64,000 nucleotides of DNA from Myxococcota bacterium (GCA_028285625.1 JANQOX010000022.1:248001-312000); one strand, 5' to 3'. Positions 50,638-59,081 are shown, numbered from the stretch's first letter. The notes: generated from the sequence alone by a model not told the origin. Made by a program: numbers and translations.

Positions 50638-51651
50638 CTATGCCGGCGGTGCGCCTTCGAGCACCGCACGCAGCGCGGCGTTCTTCTCCTTGGCTTCGCG
50701 GATGCGCCGAGTGCCATACGCGACGAGCGGATGCGCGTGCTCGACGATCGCCTCCTGGTAGCTGGGTCGCTTCTTCAGCGCCTCCCAGTACGCCGCGCAC
50801 GCGGGTCGCCGGCCACCTCCGACGACGGCTTCCAGCGTATCGAGCTGCTCCAGGCGCTCGAAGATCGCGAACCAGCCAACGTCGGCCAGGCAGAACGGGT
50901 TTCCGAGGATCCACGGCCCTTCGGACTGCTGGAGCTGTTCTTCCAGCGCGTCCATGTGGACCTCCATCTGCCTACGACTGCGCGCGACGGCGTCGGCCAA
51001 GGGCCGGATCGAGCCGAAGCCCTCGATTCCGCGCAGCTTGAGTGCCAGGAACAGCAAGGGGCGGACGCGGTCCCAATGGAAGAGCAGCCCCACCAGGATC
51101 TCGTGGACCGGGATCTTCTCGATCATCGCCGCGAAGATCGGCAAGGTCAGACCCGGCACGGCGTTGCCGGCACTCAGGTCCCCGTGGTTCAGCGGGTCCT
51201 CGGTGATGGAAGAGCGATCGACCCAGCGCTGCATCTGCTCGCGCAGTGCGGGGTCGTCGGGGACGAGCGACGGGCAGCCGGGCGGCGCGTGGTCGGCGGC
51301 GTAGCGGATCTGCTCGTGCGACTCATAGACGGGATGCCCCTCGTGCACCAGCACCGGCACGGTGCCGCCCGGGTTCACTTTCAGGAAGTCGCGACCCAGT
51401 GTCTCGTAGCGGCCCGTCTCGATCAGGTCGATCGGGTGACTCCGGTAGGGGATGCGGAGCTCGGCCATGCAGAACCGGGCCTTCATCGAGCAGAGCGAGA
51501 GCGCGTTGTGGTAGAGCTCGAACTCCTGCTCGTGCGGCAGCGTCACGCCGACCTGGAGACCCGGCGGCACCGGGTGGGTCTTGCGATGCGACTTCTCCCA
51601 GGCCCACCAACCGAGGGCGACCAGCGCGGCAAGGATGAGGATGACGGCCAC
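50638..51651 (-). CDS. Membrane-anchored glutathione S-transferase-like protein
   Basis: 337 aa from GTG 51651. N-terminal transmembrane helix (AVILILAALVALGWWAW) followed by a basic stretch, unlike ordinary cytoplasmic GSTs. The thioredoxin domain begins near residue 44 with FELYHNALSLCSMKARFCMAEL (in part: SLCSMKARFCMAE); GGTVPVLVHEGHPVYESHEQI gives the glutathione site. Helical C-domain with GPWILGNPFCLADVGWFAI. No ribosome site precedes the GTG, and a -10-like TATAAG ends 9 bases before it, so translation may be leaderless. Confidence 0.87.
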   Translation of the reverse strand: MAVILILAALVALGWWAWEKSHRKTHPVPPGLQVGVTLPHEQEFELYHNALSLCSMKARFCMAELRIPYRSHPIDLIETGRYETLGRDFLKVNPGGTVPVLVHEGHPVYESHEQIRYAADHAPPGCPSLVPDDPALREQMQRWVDRSSITEDPLNHGDLSAGNAVPGLTLPIFAAMIEKIPVHEILVGLLFHWDRVRPLLFLALKLRGIEGFGSIRPLADAVARSRRQMEVHMDALEEQLQQSEGPWILGNPFCLADVGWFAIFERLEQLDTLEAVVGGGRRPACAAYWEALKKRPSYQEAIVEHAHPLVAYGTRRIREAKEKNAALRAVLEGAPPA

Positions 51652-51669
51652 GCCGAGATCTTATACAAT
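51641..51669. promoter_or_regulatory. Overlapping divergent promoter-like elements between GST and VOC genes
   Basis: Minus strand: TATAAG (51665-51660) lies 8 bases before the GST GTG, predicting transcription to start at or next to the start codon. Plus strand: ATGACG (51641-51646) and TACAAT (51664-51669) are 17 bp apart and would drive the VOC gene at 51739. The two overlap in an AT-rich patch. No inverted repeat is clear. Confidence 0.4.
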
Positions 51670-51738
51670 CGAACAATTCGGGGCAAGGCCATGCCATGGA
51701 ACCCGCACGACTTCTCACGCGACCGCGAAGGAGAGATC

Positions 51739-52287
51739 ATGACCCGTCGAAACATCCGCTTCAGCCACCTGGGCTTCCACGTGCGCAACCTCGACACGAT
51801 GGTCGACTTCTACTGCCGACACCTCGGTCTGCAGGTGACCGACCGCGGGCCGCTCGCCGCCCTGCCCGGGAGACCCGAGATCTGCTTTCTCAGCGCGGAC
51901 CCGAACGAGCACCATCAGGTCGCGCTCGTCGAAGGGCGCGGGGACGAGAAGGGCATGCTCAACCAGGTCTCGTTCCACGTGGACTCGCTCGAGGACCTGC
52001 GCACGCTCGACGCCGAACTCGGCGAGGCCGGCGTCGAGCCCACGTTCGGCCTCAACCACGGCAACGCCTGGTCGCTCTACTTTCCGGACCCCGAAGGCAA
52101 CCTGGTCGAGTGCTTCGTCCAGAGCCCCTGGCACACGCGCCAGCCAGTGACCGACCCGCTCGACCTGTCGCTCTCGGATGCCGAGATCCTGGAGCGTACG
52201 GAGAAGCGCTACTCGGGCGAGCCCGACTTCCAGCCGATCGAACGCTGGCGCTCCGCATTCGCAAAGCGGCTCGACGCAGCGACCTGA
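51739..52287 (+). CDS. VOC-family (glyoxalase/extradiol dioxygenase-like) protein
   Basis: 182 aa from ATG 51739, preceded by GAAGGAG. Two beta-alpha-beta-beta-beta modules: FSHLGFHVRNLDTMVDFYCRHLGL, with the His metal ligand near residue 10, and the second module with NQVSFHVDSLEDLRTL and ECFVQSP (Glu). HHQVAL and HGNAWSLYFPDPEGNLVE give other ligand or substrate residues. Same type as the VOC protein at 61.6 kb (shared HHQ, HGNAWSLYF), so a paralogue. Probably metal-dependent ring cleavage or glutathione-type chemistry on aromatics. Confidence 0.9.
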   Translation: MTRRNIRFSHLGFHVRNLDTMVDFYCRHLGLQVTDRGPLAALPGRPEICFLSADPNEHHQVALVEGRGDEKGMLNQVSFHVDSLEDLRTLDAELGEAGVEPTFGLNHGNAWSLYFPDPEGNLVECFVQSPWHTRQPVTDPLDLSLSDAEILERTEKRYSGEPDFQPIERWRSAFAKRLDAAT

Positions 52288-52320
52288 GGCCCCGGCCCGC
52301 CGAGAGGGCCAGGCACCGGT

Positions 52321-52340
52321 CGCCGCAGCACGCTGCGGCG
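52321..52340. terminator. Hairpin between convergent VOC and hydrolase genes
   Basis: CGCCGCAG (52321-52328), loop CACG, CTGCGGCG (52333-52340): perfect 8-bp arms, 34 bp after the VOC stop and 74 bp before the convergent gene's end. No T-run. Confidence 0.5.
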
Positions 52341-52413
52341 CGTGCGGCTTCGGACCCTCATCTTCGTTCCGATGGCCTCCGCCCGCGCTGCGGGCTGCAC
52401 CGAGACCGGCGCG

Positions 52414-53415
52414 TCACTCGCGGCCCAGGCCCTGGGCGACGTCGGCACGCGCCGCCGCGGCAGCGACGTACCCGCCGTCGATCCAAGAGGTGAGAACGTC
52501 CACGTAGCGGTCGCCCGCGTCCTCGTGGGAGTAGTGGCCGGCGTCGTCGAACAGGACGAGCTCGCTCGACGGGAGCAGCTCGTGTAGTCGCTCGGCGTTC
52601 TCGGGCAGCACGAAGGCGTCTTCGCGGCCCCAGGTCACCAGGACCGGCGTCGAGATCTCCGGCAGGAGTCCGCCGAGCGTGGTGAGCTCGGTCTCGTACG
52701 AGGCGAGAAAGGCAAGGCTCAGCCGGTGGGCGCGCGGATCGTGGGTGATGGCGTAGTACTCTGCCCGTGCCGCGGCCGATGGCTCGGCCACCGCGTAGCC
52801 GGTCTCGGTCGCGATCTCGAAGAACTGGTCCATGGCCGCGCCGGCCACCACGTGGCCCGCCATCCATCGGTAGAGCCCAGAGTGGACCAGCCGATCGAGC
52901 TGGGGCTCCATCGCCGGAGGGAAGTATCCCGGGCCATCGAAGACGTTGGCGCTCAGGATCCGGTCCGCATGATTCGCGGCGAGCCAGAGCGCAACGGGGG
53001 CACCGACGTCGGGGCCCACCACGTGGAAGCGGTCGATCCCGAAGTGATCCGCCACGCGAAGCGCGACCCGCGCGGCGGCCGACGGGGACATCGTCTCGGG
53101 CGAACCGTCCGAGAGGCCGAAGCCGGGAAGGTCCATGGCGAGCAGGTCGTATCGCCCGGCGAGCGCGGACCAGGCCGAATCCCAGGCGCGGATCGACTGC
53201 GGGTAGGGCCCGAACAACACGACGGAGGGTGCGTCGGCTCGCGGGCTCCGGCGGTATCGGATCTCGATTCCATCGATGGAGGTCGTCGTGGCGTCTGCCC
53301 TCGCCTCCTCCCAGGAGGGGCCGAGCGGCGCGGCACCTCGCGTCGACGCGTCGCTACACGCGAAGGTCATGGCGACGCCGAACAGAATGGACACCAGTGC
53401 GGTCTGCGATTTCAT
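52414..53415 (-). CDS. Lipoprotein alpha/beta hydrolase with Asp-type nucleophile elbow
   Basis: 333 aa from ATG 53415 (GAGGAGG upstream). A lipoprotein-like signal ends FACS (Cys20). Hydrolase features: DLPGFGLSDGS, the elbow VGPDVGA (GxDxG, Asp nucleophile as in dehalogenases/epoxide hydrolases), a second acid in WGREDAFV, and the catalytic His in FDDAGHYSHEDAG. A complete triad. It would act in the periplasm on epoxides or esters. Next on the strand, upstream, are the tautomerase-like genes, 130 bp away. Confidence 0.87.
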   Translation of the reverse strand: MKSQTALVSILFGVAMTFACSDASTRGAAPLGPSWEEARADATTTSIDGIEIRYRRSPRADAPSVVLFGPYPQSIRAWDSAWSALAGRYDLLAMDLPGFGLSDGSPETMSPSAAARVALRVADHFGIDRFHVVGPDVGAPVALWLAANHADRILSANVFDGPGYFPPAMEPQLDRLVHSGLYRWMAGHVVAGAAMDQFFEIATETGYAVAEPSAAARAEYYAITHDPRAHRLSLAFLASYETELTTLGGLLPEISTPVLVTWGREDAFVLPENAERLHELLPSSELVLFDDAGHYSHEDAGDRYVDVLTSWIDGGYVAAAAARADVAQGLGRE

Positions 53416-53544
53416 GGGTACCTCCTCGAGCCGGCCGCCCGTCCCGGGCCCGCCCATCCGTTCACATTCGAGACTTTCAGGGAGTCCACCTCGACCACGA
53501 CCCGCAACGGCGAGCCGTCACGCCGCGAGGGGGAGAGCGGCCCC

Positions 53545-53934
53545 TCAGGCCTGGTGCTGCGCCAGCCAAGCGGCCTCTTCGCCGGGTTCGGGCATGATCG
53601 CTCCACCCTCCATGTTCCACTTCGACGGGATGTCGACCGTCGTGACTCCGACTTCGTCCTCCAGAAGACCAAGCGCAGCCGCCACGCTGCTGCGTAGCTG
53701 CGAGACGATCTCGGCCTTCTGCTCGTCGGTCCGCCCCCACCGAATCGTCCCGAACACATACGCCGAGCGTCCTTCGGGAAGCTCGGAGGCGGGCCGCTCG
53801 GAGAAGAAGGCGTGGACGAACTGGGCCGGCGCCCTGGTCACACCGCAGTGGACTCGAACGACCTCCTTGGCGATCTGGGCGCGCTGTACCTCGTTGCTGA
53901 GGCCTTCTCGAATCGCGCATCGATACAGGGGCAT
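53545..53934 (-). CDS. Tautomerase-superfamily protein (4-oxalocrotonate tautomerase-like)
   Basis: 129 aa from ATG 53934. Begins MPLYRC, so the catalytic N-terminal Pro is exposed after Met removal, the hallmark of the superfamily. The middle holds VHCGVTRAPAQFVHAFFSE, as in the single-fused cis-CaaD/MSAD-like or tautomerase_3 group, twice the size of 4-OT. It acts on enol/keto or halogenated acrylate-type substrates. Co-transcribed with the following small gene (17 bp apart) and under the HxlR regulator across a large palindrome. Confidence 0.85.
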   Translation of the reverse strand: MPLYRCAIREGLSNEVQRAQIAKEVVRVHCGVTRAPAQFVHAFFSERPASELPEGRSAYVFGTIRWGRTDEQKAEIVSQLRSSVAAALGLLEDEVGVTTVDIPSKWNMEGGAIMPEPGEEAAWLAQHQA

Positions 53935-53951
53935 GGCAGAATCCTCCTCGC

Positions 53952-54284
53952 CTAGAGAGACAGCGGGCCGTCGAAGGCCGTGGCCACGACTTCGTCGATG
54001 GAGCATCCGGTCGTCTCGACCCAGAGGTCACAGACGGCCCGGAGGTAGGCCTCGCGGTGGGTGTCGTCGAAGCCGAGGGGTACCGAGCGAACCACGATCG
54101 ACGAGGTGCTCGGCTCCCCGGCGGTCCAGGCCCAGCCCGGTGCCTGACGCGTCCAACGGATGGCCACGCCTGCGGGGTCGTCACCGAAGAACCGTTGGCC
54201 GAGCTGTCTGAGCCCGGCCTCGAGCGCGTCCTGCTTGCGATCCGCGGCCTGGCCTTCTTGCACGATGCAGGCGTAGTGGGTCAT
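53952..54284 (-). CDS. Small tautomerase-like protein without N-terminal Pro
   Basis: 110 aa from ATG 54284 (GAAGGAGG upstream). Similar size and beta-alpha-beta layout to a 4-OT-like subunit, with a YLRAVCDLWVETTGCSIDEVVATAF helix region, but it begins MTHYAC, so Thr replaces the catalytic Pro. It could be a non-catalytic partner of the next gene, or an unrelated small protein. It is the first gene of the HxlR-linked operon, with the 29-bp palindrome 25 bp upstream. Confidence 0.7.
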   Translation of the reverse strand: MTHYACIVQEGQAADRKQDALEAGLRQLGQRFFGDDPAGVAIRWTRQAPGWAWTAGEPSTSSIVVRSVPLGFDDTHREAYLRAVCDLWVETTGCSIDEVVATAFDGPLSL

Positions 54285-54308
54285 GGGTGGCCCTCCTTCT
54301 CGATCGAT

Positions 54309-54337
54309 TTCATAAGTCTACTTTATAGACTTATGAA
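54309..54337. promoter_or_regulatory. 29-bp HxlR operator palindrome
   Basis: TTCATAAGTCTA (54309-54320), spacer CTTTA, TAGACTTATGAA (54326-54337): a perfect inverted repeat with 12-bp arms in a markedly AT-rich patch. It lies 25 bp upstream of the tautomerase-like operon and 180 bp upstream of the HxlR gene. This is the strongest regulatory palindrome in the window. Confidence 0.85.
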
Positions 54338-54516
54338 TTCGAGAACGCAACAACGATTCAGCGATTCGCCGAAGTCCCCGATTCAGGCGCCAGTACGCCC
54401 TCTTGTGGGCGCGTGACCTCGCGGGCCTTCTCCTCGCCCCTAGAGCCCAGGACCTCGTTGGTCTAGGATGAAGACTCGGAACGTCATCACGAGATCGAGC
54501 AGCGAGAAGCGCAACC

Positions 54517-55017
54517 ATGAAGTGGAGTGAAGTCGGGACGCAGGTGTGTTCGCTGGCGCGGAGCCTCTCGGTGGTCGGCGACCCGTGGACCCTGCTCTTC
54601 CTGCGAGAGGCGTTCGCCGGCACGACGAGATTCGAGGACTTCCTGTCGGGGACCGGGGCCAGCCGCGCCATCGCCACGGAGCGTCTGGCCGGACTCGTCG
54701 AGCATGGCATCCTCGAACGCCACGCGTATCTCGCGGCACCCCGACGGTACGAGTACAGACTGACGCAGATGGGTCGCGAGCTTCTGCCGGTGGTGCTGTC
54801 GCTGGTGAAGTGGGGCGACCAGTGGCTGAACGACGGCGAACCTCCCCCGGTTCAGCTGACCCACTCCGCTTGCGGCGAATCGGCGGGCTACGAGCTGCGC
54901 TGCACGTCGTGCGGCGACCCCATCGGGAACGACGTGACCCCGACCTATCGGCCGGGCAGCTGGGCGATCGGCCGCAAGACCACGAAGAAGCGCCTCCGAC
55001 CGCGAGCGTCGCGTTAG
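54517..55017 (+). CDS. HxlR-family transcriptional regulator
   Basis: 166 aa. Winged-helix HxlR signature: CSLARSLSVVGDPWTLLFLREAFAGTTRFEDF (cited in part: SVVGDPWTLLFLREAF) with a conserved Cys (residue 11) often used for redox or electrophile sensing. The middle contains the recognition helix GASRAIATERLAGLVEHGIL. An unusual C-terminal tail holds a CxxC pair (LRCTSCGD), a rubredoxin-like knuckle, and a Lys/Arg-rich end. Divergent from the tautomerase genes, with a perfect 29-bp palindrome between. Confidence 0.9.
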   Translation: MKWSEVGTQVCSLARSLSVVGDPWTLLFLREAFAGTTRFEDFLSGTGASRAIATERLAGLVEHGILERHAYLAAPRRYEYRLTQMGRELLPVVLSLVKWGDQWLNDGEPPPVQLTHSACGESAGYELRCTSCGDPIGNDVTPTYRPGSWAIGRKTTKKRLRPRASR

Positions 55018-55161
55018 GTCGTCCATCGGCATCCAGCCGCGCCAATCGCCGGACGCGGGACTCACCCGAATCGTCGGTGGTGGTGAGGCCCCGGTGGACT
55101 GGAAGCAGAATCCCGGCGGCGGTCTACCGTGTAGCCATGGAGCCAAGGAAGGAGAACGGAG

Positions 55162-55959
55162 ATGGGAGACGCACTGATCGTAGAGCGTGAGGGACGCGTC
55201 GTGACGCTCATCAACGACGACGCCCCGCGCAATCGGATGAGCCTCGACTTCATGGACGAGCTCGAGGAGCAGGTCGACGCCCTCGACCAGGACGACTCGG
55301 TAGGCGCCGTGGTGATTCGCGGCGCTGGCGACGAGCACTTCTCGGTCGGGATGAACCTGAAGCAGATGCCCGAAGGCATCCAGCGCAAGGGCAGCTTCGA
55401 AGCGGTCCTCGATCAGCGGCTGCGGGTCATCTCGAAGATCGAGAACATGGGCAAGCCCTGGATCGCCACGCTCTACGGCTACTGCCTCGGCGGCGGCCTC
55501 GAGCTTCCGCTCGGCTGCCACTTTCGGCTGGCCGCAGAAGAAGGCGCCCGGATCGGGTTGCCCGAGCTCGACATCGGAGGCGTTCCCGCCTGGGGCGGCA
55601 CGGCCCGGCTCACACGCTGCGTCGGTCGCGCAGCGGCCCTCGACCTCATCCTGCGCGTGAAGAAGATCAGCGGCCCCGAGGCCCTTCGGATCGGCCTGGT
55701 CCACGAAGTCTGGCCGAACGCGGAGCTGCAGCAGCGCGCCCAGGAGCTCGCGCACGATCTCGCACGGCGCCCGCCCATGGCGGTCGCTTCGGTGCTTCGC
55801 TGTGTCGTCGGGGCCGAGGGGTCGAGCCTCGAAGAGGCGCTCCAGGTCGAGCGCCGCGAGGTGAGACGCGGCATGGGCAACGCCGAGATGCGCGAGGGCA
55901 TGAGCGCCTTCCTCGAGAAGCGCGAGCCTGACTTCTTTGGCGACGCGGCGTCGAGCTGA
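55162..55959 (+). CDS. Enoyl-CoA hydratase/isomerase family protein (second crotonase)
   Basis: 265 aa (AAGGAGAACGGAG upstream). Crotonase fold: RNRMSLDFMDEL, the oxyanion hole in HFSVGMNLKQM and LYGYCLGGGLELPLGC, then PELDIGGVPAWGGTARLTRCVG with the second active-site region. The catalytic acid pair is not obvious: PELDIGG has Glu in the first position. Substrate unknown. It lies 144 bp downstream of the HxlR gene and 15 bp before the symporter-fusion gene, on the same strand, so these two probably share an operon. Confidence 0.9.
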   Translation: MGDALIVEREGRVVTLINDDAPRNRMSLDFMDELEEQVDALDQDDSVGAVVIRGAGDEHFSVGMNLKQMPEGIQRKGSFEAVLDQRLRVISKIENMGKPWIATLYGYCLGGGLELPLGCHFRLAAEEGARIGLPELDIGGVPAWGGTARLTRCVGRAAALDLILRVKKISGPEALRIGLVHEVWPNAELQQRAQELAHDLARRPPMAVASVLRCVVGAEGSSLEEALQVERREVRRGMGNAEMREGMSAFLEKREPDFFGDAASS

Positions 55960-55974
55960 AGGCCCACTCCCCAC

Positions 55975-58107
55975 ATGTCGCTCTCGACCCGTGTACTGCT
56001 CGGGCTCGGCCTGGGGATCCTGGCGGGCCTCTTCTTCGGCGAGTCGGTGGCCTTTCTCGAAGGGGTGGGCAGCGCCTTCGTCGTGCTCCTGCAGATGACC
56101 GTCCTGCCCTTCGTGACGGTCGCGCTCATCCGGAGCCTCGGGGGCCTCCGGAAGGAAGATGCGGTGGCCCTGGCCCGTAGCGCGGGCGCGTTCCTGCTGC
56201 TGGTGTGGGCCCTCACGCTGGTCGTGGTCGGCGCGCTACCGCTCGCGTTCCCCGACTGGGAGGCGGCCTCGTTCTTCAGCACGAGCCTGGTCGAGACGGC
56301 GCCCCCGTTCGATCCCGTCGCCCTCTACCTGCCGGCCAATCCGTTCCGCGCCCTGGCGGACGGCGTGGTGCCGGCCGTCGTCGTCTTCAGCGTGGCCGTC
56401 GGGCTCGCGCTGATGGCGATCGAGCGGAAGGAGACGCTGCTCGACGTGCTGCGCGCCACCGAGGACGCCCTCCAGCGCGTGGCGGCCTTCGTGGTCTCGC
56501 TCGCCCCCTATGGCGTGTTCGCCATTGCGGGGCACGCGGCCGGCACCATGCTTGGCGACGAGCTGCTGGGGCTCCAGGTCTACGCCGTGGCCTACGTGGT
56601 GGCCGCCCTGGCGCTCTCGCTCTGGATCCTGCCGATGCTCGTGGTCGCGGTCACCCCGTTTTCCTACGGCGAGGTCGTGGGCCATGCCCGGGCGGCACTG
56701 CTCACGGCCTTTGCGACCGGCAGCGTCTTCGTCGTGCTCCCGATCCTCGCCGAGCGCAGCCGCGAGTTGCTCGAGAGCCGCGAGGAGACCCGCGACAAGC
56801 GCGGGCTCGTGGAGGTGATCGTCCCGATCGCCTTCACGCTCTCGAGTGCCGGCAAGCTCCTGTCGCTGGGCTTCATCCTCTTCGCCGGATGGCTCTCCGG
56901 CTTTCCGCTGTCGCCCGGGCAGATGCCCCAGTTCATCGCCACGGGCGTCTTCAGCTTCTTCGCGAGCACGGCCGTCGCCATTCCCTTCCTGCTCGACCTC
57001 TTCCGCATCCCCGCCGACGCCTTCCAGCTCTTCCTGGTGGCGGACAACATCGTGGGCAACCGCTTCGGATCGATGCTCGCCTCGGTCCACATCCTCTCGA
57101 TCACGCTGCTCGGCGCCTGCGGGACCGCGGGCGTCCTGGCCCTGCGCCCGGTGCGTCTCGCTCGCTGGGCCGGCGTGGGCGTCCTGCTCATCGTGGCCGG
57201 GCTCGGCGGAACGCGCCTGTTCTTCGAGTCCATCGAGCACCCCTACCAGGGCTATCGGACGTTCATCGAGCGCGAGCGGCTGTTGCCCGACGCAGACGCC
57301 CGGGAGCTCGCCTCGCCGGCAGGCCTTCCGGACTCCGCCACCCCCGTACTGGCCGGCATCCGCGAGCGCGGCGTGATCCGCGTGGGCTTCGGCGCCGACG
57401 CGCTGCCCTACGTGTTCCACAACGAAACCGGCGAACTGGTGGGGCTCGACGTCGAGATGGCCCATGCCCTGGCGCGCGACCTGGGGGTGCGGCTCGAGTT
57501 CGTCCCGATCGCATGGCCGCGCATGGCCGAACACCTGGACCGTGGCGCCGTAGACGTGGTGATGTCCGGCGTCGCCATCACGCCGCAACGGCTCGAGGCG
57601 ATGAGCTTCACCGACCCGTACATGGAGGTATCGCTCGCCTTCGTCGTGCCCGACCACCTGCGCGACGACTTCGCGGACCCCGAGATCGTGCGCAGTCTCG
57701 AAGCGGTGCGAATCGGGGTCCCCCGCCTCGGCTACTACGGCGACATGCTGAGCCGCTATCTGCCCCAGGCCGAGGTCGTGGCGCTGGACTCGCCGCGCAG
57801 CTTCTTCGCCGATCCGGGCGAGATCGATGCGCTCCTCCTGTCCGCCGAAACCGGGTCGGCCTGGACGCTCATCTACCCGCAGTTTGCCGTGGCCGTACCC
57901 GGATCCGGCACGGTGAAGGTGCCTCTCGGCTACGCGCTGCGCCGCGGCGAACCCGACATGGTCGAGTTCCTGAACCGGTGGATCCTGCTCAAGCAGCGCG
58001 ACCGCACCGTCTCGGAGCTCTTCCACTACTGGATCGAAGGCGTCGATCCGCCCGGCGCCGCCAAGCGCCGCTGGTCCATCCTGCACGACGTGATCCTGGG
58101 CGACTGA
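55975..58107 (+). CDS. Dicarboxylate/amino-acid symporter (SDF) fused to a periplasmic substrate-binding domain
   Basis: 710 aa. Residues 1-about 410 form an SDF/GltP-type cation symporter: HP1 region AFATGSVFVVLP, TM7 IAFTLSSAGKLLSL and HP2 FFASTAVAIPFLL, then VADNIVGNRFGSM in TM8. The NMDGT cation/substrate motif of GltPh TM7 is replaced by SSAGK. After a linker, residues about 455-690 are an SBP_bac_3 (PBP type 2) domain: GVIRVGFGADALPYVF, LVGLDVEMAHALARDLGV, VDVVMSGVAITPQRL and SFTDPYMEVSLAFV. The order implies the binding domain sits in the periplasm and feeds the symporter. No frameshift or internal start is needed. Confidence 0.92.
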   Translation: MSLSTRVLLGLGLGILAGLFFGESVAFLEGVGSAFVVLLQMTVLPFVTVALIRSLGGLRKEDAVALARSAGAFLLLVWALTLVVVGALPLAFPDWEAASFFSTSLVETAPPFDPVALYLPANPFRALADGVVPAVVVFSVAVGLALMAIERKETLLDVLRATEDALQRVAAFVVSLAPYGVFAIAGHAAGTMLGDELLGLQVYAVAYVVAALALSLWILPMLVVAVTPFSYGEVVGHARAALLTAFATGSVFVVLPILAERSRELLESREETRDKRGLVEVIVPIAFTLSSAGKLLSLGFILFAGWLSGFPLSPGQMPQFIATGVFSFFASTAVAIPFLLDLFRIPADAFQLFLVADNIVGNRFGSMLASVHILSITLLGACGTAGVLALRPVRLARWAGVGVLLIVAGLGGTRLFFESIEHPYQGYRTFIERERLLPDADARELASPAGLPDSATPVLAGIRERGVIRVGFGADALPYVFHNETGELVGLDVEMAHALARDLGVRLEFVPIAWPRMAEHLDRGAVDVVMSGVAITPQRLEAMSFTDPYMEVSLAFVVPDHLRDDFADPEIVRSLEAVRIGVPRLGYYGDMLSRYLPQAEVVALDSPRSFFADPGEIDALLLSAETGSAWTLIYPQFAVAVPGSGTVKVPLGYALRRGEPDMVEFLNRWILLKQRDRTVSELFHYWIEGVDPPGAAKRRWSILHDVILGD

Positions 58108-58139
58108 GCCACGCCGAGCCGGCCTGGTCGAGCCCGATG

Positions 58140-58931
58140 TCAGCCCACGAGCGTCTGGATCTCGGGCCAGGCCTCCTTGCCGTTGGCGCGCATCATCTCG
58201 ACGGCGGCCGGCACGATCCAGGCCTCCACGGCGGTTGCGTAGCTCGGCAGCGCCTTGACCCGTGCCAGCCAGTCCGCGACGCGCGGGCGCTGCGACGCTT
58301 CCAGCACGGGATCCAGCGCCAGGTGCTCGAGCCGCAGCACGTAGGGAAGAAGCGAGGCGTCGGCGAGCCCGAAGAGCGCGCCCGACAGCCAAGGGCCCGC
58401 GGCCAGCTCCGACTCCATGCGGTCGAGTGTGTCGAGGAACACGCGCAGCGCCCCGGCGAACTCGGGCGCCGCAACGCCGTGCTCGAGGACGCTGCGCCGG
58501 GTGGCGCGTTGCGCTGGATCGGGAATCGCAGCGAGGTTCGCCTCTCGCACCTCCTCGGGTTGCTGCAGCAGCTGCCGGCGCGGCCCGATCGCGAAGGTCA
58601 CGATCGGTGCCGCCGGATGCAGCGCCCCGTCGAGGTGCATGAGCCAGGCATCCACCCGATAGCGCCCGGCGGCGTCGGCGGGCCGCATCGGCGGCTCGGG
58701 AAAGGCATCGTCGAGATACTTGACGATCAGCGACGACTCGACGAGCGCGCGGCCGTCGTGCACGAGGGTCGGTACCACGTGCTTCGGGTTGAGCTTCACG
58801 TACTCCGGGTCGTGCTGCTCGCCCGCCATCAGGTTGATCTCGTGGGACGCGAACGCGATGTCCTTCTCAGCCAACACCAGGCGCACTTTCTGGGAGCAGG
58901 TCGAGAAGCCGAAGTGGTAGAGCTCGATCAA
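58140..58931 (-). CDS. Glutathione S-transferase family protein
   Basis: 263 aa. N-terminal domain IELYHFGFSTCSQKVRLVLAEKDI (part: FSTCSQKVRLVLAEK), VVPTLVHDGRALVESSLI for the glutathione site, helical C-domain with GPWLSGALFGLADASLLPYV. Same TCSQKVR motif as the GST at 28.7 kb. Divergent from a TetR across 150 bp; a TTGACA-like -35 for this gene overlaps a palindrome, so TetR control is likely. Confidence 0.9.
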   Translation of the reverse strand: MIELYHFGFSTCSQKVRLVLAEKDIAFASHEINLMAGEQHDPEYVKLNPKHVVPTLVHDGRALVESSLIVKYLDDAFPEPPMRPADAAGRYRVDAWLMHLDGALHPAAPIVTFAIGPRRQLLQQPEEVREANLAAIPDPAQRATRRSVLEHGVAAPEFAGALRVFLDTLDRMESELAAGPWLSGALFGLADASLLPYVLRLEHLALDPVLEASQRPRVADWLARVKALPSYATAVEAWIVPAAVEMMRANGKEAWPEIQTLVG

Positions 58932-59047
58932 GGGGTTTCCTCCAAAGCGGGTAGGACCACGCCGGGGCGAGTCGGGGCGCGGCGCAGCGCTGGCCGGGAG
59001 CCGGCGGCCGGCTGGCTATTCAATTGACCAGCAGAATATGACGCCAC

Positions 59048-59064
59048 TGACACAGGCTTGTCAA
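59048..59064. promoter_or_regulatory. TetR operator candidate overlapping the GST -35
   Basis: TGACA (59048-59052), CAGGCT, TGTCA (59059-59063) form a 16-bp inverted repeat. The minus strand carries TTGACA (59064-59059) with a weak -10 CATATT 18 bp away, toward the GST gene. The ten-base TTGACAAGCC on this strand (59064-59055) recurs on the plus strand upstream of the monooxygenase (59788-59797), on the other side of the tetR gene. Confidence 0.55.
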
Positions 59065-59081
59065 ATGAATAAACTGAATCC

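Noticed and set aside
56205..59027. 940-codon plus-strand frame over the symporter fusion and GST genes
   Set aside because: Low-complexity Arg/Pro/Gly/Ala translation, out of frame with clear SDF and SBP domains.
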